In this document: positions 1-5,140 of the stretch, in pieces
Numbering within the stretch: position 1 is the first letter of the stretch
How the letters are laid out: every line of letters starts with the position of its first letter
DNA from: Methanobrevibacter sp.
GTDB taxonomy: Archaea > Methanobacteriota > Methanobacteria > Methanobacteriales > Methanobacteriaceae
Assembly: GCA_031261945.1 (NCBI GenBank)
Contig: JAISIQ010000006.1
Coordinates: forward strand, 1 to 6,434
Reading direction: 5' to 3'
Length of the DNA: 6,434 bases
The notes under the pieces: generated by a model
The model's database searches: none
What the model saw: only the letters and a program-made list of their open reading frames with translations
Told to the model about the DNA's origin: nothing
Translations under genes and position numbers: made by a program

Positions 1-314
1 ATATTTTCATTATTTCTAAGTTGTAATCCATTAGCTATTGTATTAATAGCTTCTGTTGTGTTTTTTGTGAAAATAATTTCCTTGGTTTTTGTGTTGATGA
101 GATTAGCTATTTTTGAGCGGGTTTTTTCTACTTCTTCAGTTGCTTTAATAGCTATTTTATAGACTCCACGACCTGTGTTTGCATTGTAGTTTTGATAATA
201 GCTATTCATAGCTTCAAGCACTTGATTTGGAGTAAGTGAAGTACTTGCTGAGTCAAGATAAGTTAAATTTTCTAATATTGGAAAATCAACCTTTATATCT
301 TCTGGAGATTTCAA
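1..314 (-). CDS. Cysteine desulfurase, SufS/CsdA type (N-terminal part, cut by window edge)
   Basis: This is a class V PLP-dependent aminotransferase fold enzyme that would remove sulfur from L-cysteine as a persulfide for Fe-S cluster or other sulfur-transfer work in the cytoplasm. The 104 visible residues match the start of the SufS/CsdA group: a YLDSASTSLTP stretch (residues 19-29, usually YLDxAATS), YNANTGRGVY (43-52) where family members have NxHRGxH, and FTKNTTEAIN (82-91), the phosphate-binding loop region. The catalytic histidine, the PLP lysine and the active-site cysteine lie beyond the left edge. I chose a TTG start at 314-312: no ATG or GTG occurs between it and the upstream in-frame stop, and GAGGG (320-324) lies 5 bases upstream as a ribosome-binding site. 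The gene is divergent from the miniprotein at 668. Which desulfurase subgroup it is, and its partner scaffold, cannot be told from this fragment. Confidence 0.88.
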   Translation of the reverse strand, partial: MKSPEDIKVDFPILENLTYLDSASTSLTPNQVLEAMNSYYQNYNANTGRGVYKIAIKATEEVEKTRSKIANLINTKTKEIIFTKNTTEAINTIANGLQLRNNEN

Positions 315-319
315 TTTAG

Positions 320-324
320 CCCTC
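320..324 (-). promoter_or_regulatory. Ribosome-binding site deciding a TTG start
   Basis: Read on the minus strand this is GAGGG, 5 bases before the TTG at 314-312. It is the only GC-rich spot in an otherwise A-rich leader and supports TTG as the start of the cysteine desulfurase. Confidence 0.6.
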
Positions 325-466
325 TTAATTTTTCTTAATTTTTAATAATTTCTTATAATTTTTATTACTATTTTTATTGCTATTTTTTATATTTTTTTAT
401 AATTATATATGTAAATTAAATATAAAATTAAATATAAGTTTAATTATATAATAAAATATTATAATT

Positions 467-494
467 GTAATATTAATAATGTAATATTAATAAT
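467..494. repeat. Exact tandem duplication of a 14-base unit
   Basis: GTAATATTAATAAT occurs twice head to tail (467-480 and 481-494) with no mismatch. It lies inside the divergent spacer; it may be replication slippage in low-complexity DNA. Confidence 0.7.
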
Positions 495-656
495 TTTTAT
501 AAGTAAAATTAGTATAAATTAGTATAAATAAAAGTATTATGAATGAAAGTAGTATAAATGAAATTAATATAATTAAATTATAAAAACTATATAAAAATAT
601 TATAAAAATTACTCAAAAAACTTAATTATAATGCATTAAATTAATTGTAAGGTATT

Positions 657-661
657 GGAGG
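657..661 (+). promoter_or_regulatory. Strong Shine-Dalgarno site of the 32-residue miniprotein
   Basis: GGAGG stands 6 bases before the ATG at 668. A full five-base match with ideal spacing in DNA this poor in G and C is unlikely by chance and is the main support for the short gene. Confidence 0.75.
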
Positions 662-667
662 CATATT

Positions 668-766
668 ATGGAATGGATAAAAATAGCAGCTATTATAATC
701 ATTTTAATCATGGTTATGAGTGCTGTAGCTGGTTTTATGTTAACTCTATTTACTACACAAGTATGA
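668..766 (+). CDS. 32-residue single-pass membrane miniprotein, function unknown
   Basis: A short reading frame starts with MEWIKIAA and ends in TTQV before a TGA stop. It has a charged start (Glu2, Lys5), then about 24 hydrophobic residues (Ile6 to Phe28) rich in Ile, Met, Val and Ala, enough for one transmembrane helix, and a short polar tail. The SMALL-x3-SMALL pattern around Ser18, Ala19, Ala21 and Gly22 could allow helix packing. A strong GGAGG ribosome-binding site at good spacing supports translation. It lies 140 bases upstream of ribH on the same strand, so it could be the first gene of that transcript. I do not recognise a family. Possible roles, all unproven, are a small subunit or regulator of a membrane complex or transporter. 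It would fall below the length cut-off of most gene callers. Confidence 0.65.
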   Translation: MEWIKIAAIIIILIMVMSAVAGFMLTLFTTQV

Positions 767-906
767 TTAATGAAAAAATAAGAAAAAACAATGATAAATA
801 AATAATAAAAAATAATGAATAAAGAATAGAAAATAAAAAATAAAGAAATAAATAATAGATAATAAAGGAATAAAGAATAAATAAGGAAGAATATGGGGGA
901 ATTTAT
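767..906 (+). other. A-rich, C-depleted leader upstream of ribH
   Basis: This 140-base spacer between the miniprotein and ribH is dominated by A with scattered T and G and contains a single C on the plus strand. AATAAAGAATA occurs more than once. No stable hairpin and no FMN-riboswitch-like conserved block can be formed from such composition. It ends in GGAAGA and then GGGGGA (895-900), the latter 6 bases before the ribH ATG and its probable ribosome-binding site. Confidence 0.55.
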
Positions 907-1323
907 ATGGTAAAATACAAAATAGGTGCTGTAGTAGCTGAATTTAATTATGATATAACTCATATGATGCTTGAATTAGCTAAAGAAGAAGCTAAAATTC
1001 GTGATTCTGAAATAACACAAGTTGTTCCTGTTCCTGGTGTTTTTGATATGCCACTTGCAATAAAAAAACTTCTTGAAAAAGATGATATAGATGCTGTAAT
1101 CACGCTTGGAGCTGTTATAGAAGGAGCAACAGACCACGATCAAATCGTAGCTCAACATGCTTCACGTAAAATAGCTGATCTCTCTCTTGAATCAGGAAAA
1201 CCTGTAGCTTTAGGAATAAGTGGTCCAGGTATGACAAGATTAGATGCCCACAAACGTGTAGATTATGGGAAAAAAGCTGTAGAAGCAGCTATTAAAATGT
1301 GTAATAGATTAGAAGAAATTTAA
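907..1323 (+). CDS. ribH: 6,7-dimethyl-8-ribityllumazine synthase
   Basis: The enzyme condenses 5-amino-6-ribitylamino-uracil with 3,4-dihydroxy-2-butanone 4-phosphate to give lumazine, the penultimate step of riboflavin synthesis; it normally forms large cytoplasmic oligomers. At 138 residues it is full length for the archaeal form and closely resembles, from memory, Methanocaldococcus MJ0303. Seen motifs are AEFNYDIT (11-18) with the Phe-Asn that contacts the pyrimidine, PGVFDMP (43-49), GAVIEGATDHD (68-78) with His77 as the likely catalytic histidine, and GISGPGMTR (103-111), followed by the archaeal-type VDYGKKAVEAA tail. The archaeal riboflavin synthase is a distant relative of this family, but the motifs fit RibH better. 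The ATG at 907 follows GGGGGA at 6 bases. The 5-amino-6-ribitylaminouracil precursor is also used for coenzyme F420 in methanogens. The gene may be co-transcribed with the miniprotein; a wide spacer separates it from the next gene. Confidence 0.95.
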   Translation: MVKYKIGAVVAEFNYDITHMMLELAKEEAKIRDSEITQVVPVPGVFDMPLAIKKLLEKDDIDAVITLGAVIEGATDHDQIVAQHASRKIADLSLESGKPVALGISGPGMTRLDAHKRVDYGKKAVEAAIKMCNRLEEI

Positions 1324-1690
1324 TTTAATTATTATTAAAATTATCATTAAAATTACTATAATTATTAAAAATAATAAAAATATTAGAGATATTAAAGATA
1401 TTAGAAATAGAAATATTAGCAATAAAATTATTAATATTAATAAAAATATTAATAAAAAGAATAGTAATAATAGAAATAATATTAATAATACTAATAATAT
1501 TAGTATTGATATTGCTATTAGTAATAGTAATGGTATAAATTTTAATAATAGTAGCAATACTGTTAATAATAATGCTAATATTGTTAATAATAGTTATAAT
1601 GGTAATAATAATTAATAATATATTAATAATGCTAATTCTATGCTAATTATAATAGCAATGAATGATTATAAATAATTATAATTGATAGAT
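1324..1690. repeat. Triplet-periodic AAT/ATT-rich intergenic spacer
   Basis: This 367-base spacer between ribH and the marker protein gene is an imperfect trinucleotide repeat built on AAT and ATT, with occasional AGT, GGT and GCT triplets. Because of the period, one plus-strand frame stays open for 100 codons (1313-1612; Asn/Ile-rich) and a minus-strand frame stays open as Leu/Ile-rich codons. Neither has a credible start with a ribosome-binding site, so I do not call a gene. The last 75 bases are less periodic and should hold the promoter of the downstream gene; TATAAATA (1667-1674) is too close to the ATG to be its TATA box for a normal leader. No clear U-tract terminator for ribH is visible. 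Confidence 0.6.
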
Positions 1691-2629
1691 ATGTCTAAAC
1701 TCACACCTAAAGACCTTAAAGAAAAATTCAATGATCCATGGATAGCTCCATATGAAAAAGTAATCACAATGGCTGATAAAGACCTTGTTGAGATTGTTGA
1801 ATATCATCCTTGTGTTTCTGGATCTCATTGGCTTATTAATCAATATAAAAACACAAGTAAGCTAATACTCAAAGCTCATAGAGATGGGAATAAGCATATT
1901 TTTCTAACAAAAGTAGGAAAAGAACCACTAAATCTCAAAGCTAGTGTTAATGCTGCTGGAATTGAAGAAATAGCTATTAACGAAGATGAAGATACTATAA
2001 AAGTTGTTCATGGTGGATTAGCTGGTGCTGGTGTTGGAGCTGGAATGTGTCGTGGTATGGGCGAAGGTATTAAAGAAATCGAGCTATTGAATGAAGGTGG
2101 TGGCTCAAAGCTTGGAAAAGCAGCTATTATCACTCCTAAAATGGAAAAAGTTGTTATTGGTATTGATGATACTGATACCAAAGATAAAGGAGCTACCTGG
2201 ACTATGGCTCACAATATAGGTCGTGAGCTTCAAAAAGAAGGTTTTGAATACTTAGACCATGTTATAGTTCAATTATATCCCCATAATCCCCATAAAACAC
2301 AAAATTGTGTTTCAATAGCTTTAACTTTCGCGGTTTTGCCAAGCGAAAAAGAAGAACTTATAACTAAAGTAATAAAATTACTTAAAAGAGATACTTTATC
2401 TGATAAAACAGCAATAGCTATTTTAGAAGGTCTAAAAATACCTCAAGAACTTACTGATTATTCAATGAAAGCAAAAACTGGAATGGTTTCTGTTGAAGAA
2501 GCTGAAGAAATAGCTAAAAAATTAAATATTCCCCTTATAGCTGTTACTGGAGATCAAGGTAAAATCGGAGCATTAGCTGCTCTTGGACTTTATAATAACT
2601 TAGATGAAGCTGTTAAAGTTTATTACTAA
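1691..2629 (+). CDS. Methanogenesis marker protein 11 (TiaS-like domain)
   Basis: This 312-residue protein matches the methanogenesis marker protein 11 family, found across methanogens; its exact role is not known to me. Residues 1-106 form an N-terminal domain with the typical NDPWIAPYEKV (14-24) and EYHPC (37-41). A glycine-rich stretch with GLAGAGVGAGMCRGMGEG (109-126) follows. The C-terminal half carries VVIGIDDTDTKDKGATW (154-170): the IDDTD signature (158-162) is shared with TiaS, the archaeal tRNA-Ile2 agmatinylcytidine synthetase, and suggests nucleotide handling. The ending GDQGKIGALAALGL (287-300) is also TiaS-like. Cys41, Cys120 and Cys206 are visible. I use the ATG at 1691. A TTG three codons upstream (1682) is in frame, but neither start has a clear ribosome-binding site. 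The stop codon overlaps that of the opposing gene by 4 bases. Confidence 0.88.
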   Translation: MSKLTPKDLKEKFNDPWIAPYEKVITMADKDLVEIVEYHPCVSGSHWLINQYKNTSKLILKAHRDGNKHIFLTKVGKEPLNLKASVNAAGIEEIAINEDEDTIKVVHGGLAGAGVGAGMCRGMGEGIKEIELLNEGGGSKLGKAAIITPKMEKVVIGIDDTDTKDKGATWTMAHNIGRELQKEGFEYLDHVIVQLYPHNPHKTQNCVSIALTFAVLPSEKEELITKVIKLLKRDTLSDKTAIAILEGLKIPQELTDYSMKAKTGMVSVEEAEEIAKKLNIPLIAVTGDQGKIGALAALGLYNNLDEAVKVYY

Positions 2630-3096
2630 GCAATAGCTAAATTTAAAACATCATAGCAATCAGTAGAATTCCATATATTATTTTTACTAATACAATTCTT
2701 AATCTTATTATTAATTTCATTAGTTTTCATGGATAAAAATTTCTCAATAATAGAATCAATAATAGCTATTTCTTCTTTATTTAAAAAATTAATTTCCACA
2801 GGTTTTAAAGAAGAATATTCTAATTCAACATAAGAACCTACATAAATAGGATCATTTACTTCAATTATTTTGTTTTCTTCTAATAATTCATCTTTAATCT
2901 CTATAAAATGTTGAGGTCTTGCAATTTTAGGATATTTATTATAAATTTCATTAGTTAATGGTTTTTTATTAATTTTATAATAATTAAACTCTAAAAGATA
3001 CAATAAATTACATAATTCTGTTCTATTTATATTACTATCAAATTTACTAATTACATAATGCATAAATTCTTTCATTTTTTCTTTATTTATTCTCAT
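2626..3096 (-). CDS. Panacea/SocA-like domain protein (DUF4065 type), solitary
   Basis: A 156-residue soluble protein, predicted cytoplasmic. Residues 25-100 resemble the Panacea (SocA-like, formerly DUF4065) domain: RTELCNLLYLLEFNYYKINKK (25-45) fits the family pattern of a helix LLYfxdfxYYxxtGk, then LTNEIYNKYPKIARPQHF (47-64) in the position of the conserved xYxxxxyGPvp segment, although the usual GP is replaced by IARP. EKFLSMKTNEI follows as the C-terminal helix. Panacea proteins are known as versatile antitoxins in toxin-antitoxin pairs and as proteolytic adaptors (SocA). Here no partner toxin is visible: the flanking genes are a marker protein and a glycosyltransferase. The ATG at 3096 is preceded by GTGATA, a weak match to the ribosome-binding consensus. 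The first of two repeat elements lies about 140 bases upstream. The family call is from remembered pattern and is moderate. Confidence 0.6.
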   Translation of the reverse strand: MRINKEKMKEFMHYVISKFDSNINRTELCNLLYLLEFNYYKINKKPLTNEIYNKYPKIARPQHFIEIKDELLEENKIIEVNDPIYVGSYVELEYSSLKPVEINFLNKEEIAIIDSIIEKFLSMKTNEINNKIKNCISKNNIWNSTDCYDVLNLAIA

Positions 3097-3196
3097 ATTA
3101 TCACATATTTTAAATTATTTTAAATTTTTCTGATAATAATAAATTGTTATTAAGAATATTTGATAATAATCAAAGAGTGTTTGAAAAATAATATTT

Positions 3197-3223
3197 AAAA
3201 AAATAGCTAAAAAAATAGCTATT
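3197..3223 (-). terminator. Candidate U-tract terminator for the glycosyltransferase transcript
   Basis: On the minus strand two runs of seven T (3209-3215 and 3197-3203) follow the palindrome AATAGCTATT (3214-3223). Archaeal transcription commonly stops at U-rich tracts, with or without a hairpin. The site is about 130-160 bases past the glycosyltransferase stop codon and before the Panacea-like gene. In DNA this AT-rich the call is weak. Confidence 0.3.
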
Positions 3224-3233
3224 TTATATATTA

Positions 3234-3340
3234 AGTAAAAATTTCTACTTGATTTGGTTTTAATTTTGATAGAACTTTTTGATCAAACTTTTGTTCACGA
3301 AGTGAACTTAGGGAACGAAGTTCCCGTTTTTAAAAGTTTG
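3234..3340. repeat. Intergenic repeat element, copy A (long form, with twin hairpins)
   Basis: Positions 3234-3292 match 5071-5129 with 3 mismatches in 59 bases, in the same orientation. The end AAAAGTTTG (3332-3340) also matches copy B. CAAACTTTT (3284-3292) and AAAAGTTTG (3332-3340) are perfect inverted repeats that could close a 9-bp outer stem. Inside, copy A alone carries 34 bases (3293-3326) that fold as two tandem 6-bp hairpins: GTTCAC-GAA-GTGAAC (3293-3307) and GGGAAC-GAA-GTTCCC (3311-3325), followed by G and five T. The whole could fold as a three-way junction. It lies just past the glycosyltransferase stop and upstream of the Panacea-like gene. It may be a dispersed REP-like element, a transcript-end structure, or a bidirectional terminator. 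Confidence 0.85.
3293..3331 (+). terminator. Twin hairpins followed by a T-run (possible plus-strand transcript end)
   Basis: The hairpins at 3293-3307 and 3311-3325, each with a 6-bp stem and GAA loop, are followed by TTTTT at 3327-3331. On the plus strand this has the shape of an intrinsic terminator. A plus-strand transcript reaching it would have read through antisense to the Panacea-like gene from the marker protein gene. A terminator role is inference only; as DNA it could equally be a protein-binding or replication-related structure. Confidence 0.35.
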
Positions 3341-3354
3341 TATATATTTTATAA

Positions 3355-5049
3355 CTAAATTGGATTAAAAATTAAAAAAGATCCACTACTGCTAGTATCA
3401 AGATTTTTTATTGAAGAAGTCCTATTTCCAATTTTTAATTCAATAATATGTTCTCCAAAATAAGCAAAATAGCTATTTCCTGGTTTAAAATCATTTATTA
3501 CTATTGAACTTGAAGATCCGTCAGAAAAAGTTATAGTATATTGAGAATTATTTCTAAACATTCCACTTGTAGAATTTATAAACTTATTATCTAAATATAT
3601 ATCAATTGTTGTTCCATTAGTGAATTTAGAACTAATAACAAAGTTTAAAACAGATGATATGTTAGTTGAAGTTAAATTAGTTGAATTAATAATATGTTCA
3701 ACACGAATACCATCAAAAATTCCTTTTATCTTTCCATCAGAAATCACATCTCCTAATTTAAGATCAAGAAACATTCTTACTTTAGAAGGAAGGCGTAATA
3801 GATTTGTTTCACCATCTCTTGTTTTATTTACAGTGTAAGCTTCTCCACTAATAGTTAATCTATCACCATAGCTAAGTTCTAATGTATTAACTGCATCTTG
3901 AGGCATTCTAATAATATTTGCCTCGTTTTCTAATGCTCCATCAATTGTATAAGGACCTCTAACATATATTGTTTGATCTGAAGATCCTGGAAATATTACA
4001 AGGTTTCTTGATGTTGGTTCAATAGATATTTTTCCGTCACTAATAGTAGCTGCACTGAAAAATGTAGAAAGCATTAAAATTAAAACAAAAGCTGAAATAA
4101 TCACTGAAAAATGCATTTTTATAAAAGACCTCAAAAAATTTCCCCTTGGTCTCTTTTTAAACATAGCTACAGTTTTGATAATAAGACGAATTACATAATA
4201 AATAGCTAAAATAATACCTATAATAGCTATTCCAACACCTATTTCAAGAGGTATTCCTTGAACAAAAAATATCATGAATATTCCAAGGATAATCAGTGAA
4301 AGACCTAGTGTAGTCATTCTAATATAATTACCCATAGCATCCATCATTGTAACACGGCCATATTCCATAGCTCTATCTACAATTGTTCTTACTACTTCAT
4401 TAGCCATTTCATGTAAGCTATCTAATGGAGACATGTCATGTTTTATCTCTCCAATATCTACTTCTTCTATATTTATTCCATGTGCATCTGCATCAAGAAC
4501 AATTCCTACATCTACACCATAATCCTTTTCAAATTTAATTTTATTAAGAAAAGAACGGCGCCCTGCAAATTGTCCGCTTAATGGCTGGTCAAAAGTAATT
4601 TCTGGGAAGAAAAATTTAAGAAGTGGTTTTGCTGTAAGTTCTGTGACTCTTCCACTTTCTCTTACAAATTTTGTCTTGGTTATATCTGTTTTTTCATCAA
4701 GAATAGGGCGAATAATCTTATCAATTTTATCAGAAGTTAAATTCCGAATGTCAGCATCAATAAATGCTACAATATCTCCTTTTGATTGCTTAAATCCTGT
4801 TTTAATAGCTGAACCCTTTCCTTGATTACTTGCATGAGAAATAACAATAGCTCCTGCAAATTTAGCTTCATCAGCTGTTTTATCATAAGAACCATCATCT
4901 ACAACTACTACTTCATTTACATAAGATAGTTCATTAGCTGCAGCTATTACTCCTGCAACTGTTTTTTCCTCATTATATGCTGGAATAACCACAGAAACAG
5001 ATGATATTTTCTTATTATTTTCCTTTTTATTACTTTTTTCCTCTTTCAT
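3355..5049 (-). CDS. Membrane-anchored family 2 glycosyltransferase, GpgS-like, with extracytoplasmic C-terminal region
   Basis: This 564-residue protein has three parts. Residues 16-240 are a GT-A fold transferase: VVIPAYNEE (20-28), VVDDGS (49-54) and the metal-binding DAD (98-100). GRVTEL (133-138), QPLSGQFAGRR (155-165), YGVDVG (177-182) and His204 recall glucosyl-3-phosphoglycerate synthase and related transferases, so a sugar nucleotide is the likely donor. Three hydrophobic segments follow (about 246-264, 268-291, 314-336). A Lys/Arg-rich loop (298-308) before the third places the C-terminus outside by the positive-inside rule. Residues 337-564 contain a 38-residue duplication (about 365-402 and 403-440) and eight N-x-S/T sequons, consistent with an exported, possibly N-glycosylated domain. 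The acceptor is unknown; alternatives are a polyprenyl-phosphate sugar synthase or an envelope glycan enzyme. No clear ribosome-binding site precedes the ATG at 5049. Repeat copy B begins 22 bases upstream and copy A follows the stop. Confidence 0.82.
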   Translation of the reverse strand: MKEEKSNKKENNKKISSVSVVIPAYNEEKTVAGVIAAANELSYVNEVVVVDDGSYDKTADEAKFAGAIVISHASNQGKGSAIKTGFKQSKGDIVAFIDADIRNLTSDKIDKIIRPILDEKTDITKTKFVRESGRVTELTAKPLLKFFFPEITFDQPLSGQFAGRRSFLNKIKFEKDYGVDVGIVLDADAHGINIEEVDIGEIKHDMSPLDSLHEMANEVVRTIVDRAMEYGRVTMMDAMGNYIRMTTLGLSLIILGIFMIFFVQGIPLEIGVGIAIIGIILAIYYVIRLIIKTVAMFKKRPRGNFLRSFIKMHFSVIISAFVLILMLSTFFSAATISDGKISIEPTSRNLVIFPGSSDQTIYVRGPYTIDGALENEANIIRMPQDAVNTLELSYGDRLTISGEAYTVNKTRDGETNLLRLPSKVRMFLDLKLGDVISDGKIKGIFDGIRVEHIINSTNLTSTNISSVLNFVISSKFTNGTTIDIYLDNKFINSTSGMFRNNSQYTITFSDGSSSSIVINDFKPGNSYFAYFGEHIIELKIGNRTSSIKNLDTSSSGSFLIFNPI

Positions 5050-5070
5050 ATCAATCTTATTTTTATTATT

Positions 5071-5140
5071 AGTAAAGATTTCTATTTGATTTGGTTTTAG
5101 TTTTGATAGAACTTTTTGATCAAACTTTTTTAAAAGTTTG
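5071..5140. repeat. Intergenic repeat element, copy B (short form)
   Basis: This is the second copy of the element at 3234-3340, in the same orientation and about 1.84 kb away. It keeps the 59-base body (3 mismatches) and the outer inverted repeat, here closed directly as CAAACTTTT-TT-AAAAGTTTG (5121-5140), but lacks the 34-base twin-hairpin insert. The 16-base string TTTTATTATTAGTAAA occurs at 5061-5076 and again at 5142-5157, so the copy is bounded by direct repeats. It falls in the leader of the glycosyltransferase gene. Confidence 0.85.

Larger units (their letters stand above)
315..667. other. AT-rich divergent intergenic region (promoters for both sides)
   Basis: There is no supportable gene here. 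The region separates the minus-strand cysteine desulfurase from the plus-strand miniprotein, so it must carry two outward promoters. On the sense strand of the desulfurase its first 80 or so bases are A-rich. TATA-like strings are abundant (for example TATATAAA at 588-595, upstream of the miniprotein, and AGTATAAAT at 511, 521 and 551), but in sequence this AT-rich they cannot be told from chance. A 14-base unit is exactly duplicated at 467-494. Confidence 0.6.
3097..3354. other. Intergenic region between the glycosyltransferase and the Panacea-like gene
   Basis: The region holds the promoter of the minus-strand Panacea-like gene (in 3097-3196), two AATAGCT motifs (3202-3223), and repeat copy A with its hairpins (3234-3340). 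No gene is visible. Confidence 0.6.

Noticed and set aside
534..585. Very short plus-strand frame beginning MNESS
   Set aside because: Only 14 codons, no ribosome-binding site, in low-complexity DNA.
767..906. FMN riboswitch before ribH
   Set aside because: With one C in 140 bases, no multi-helix aptamer can form and no conserved riboswitch block is seen.
622..963. Minus-strand hydrophobic reading frame of 113 codons
   Set aside because: It is antisense to the miniprotein, the A-rich leader and the start of ribH. Its Tyr/Phe/Ile content simply reflects reading A-rich DNA backwards, and it has no ribosome-binding site.
976..1158. Minus-strand reading frame inside ribH
   Set aside because: It is fully antisense to the well-supported lumazine synthase and shows no family pattern.
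1309..1557. Minus-strand Leu/Ile-rich reading frame of 82 codons
   Set aside because: The triplet period of the spacer read backwards gives TTA and ATT codons. This is composition, not a membrane protein.
1667..1674. TATAAATA as the promoter box of the marker protein gene
   Set aside because: It lies only 17-24 bases before the ATG, which would put transcription start at or inside the coding region.
3620..3838. Plus-strand reading frame of 72 codons
   Set aside because: It is antisense to the outer domain of the glycosyltransferase and has no start signal or recognisable motif.
4643..4825. Plus-strand reading frame of 60 codons
   Set aside because: It is antisense to the conserved catalytic part of the glycosyltransferase.
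3234..5140. Composite transposon carrying the glycosyltransferase
   Set aside because: The two repeats are short, encode no transposase, and no target duplication encloses the whole segment. The gene's base composition is like that of its neighbours.
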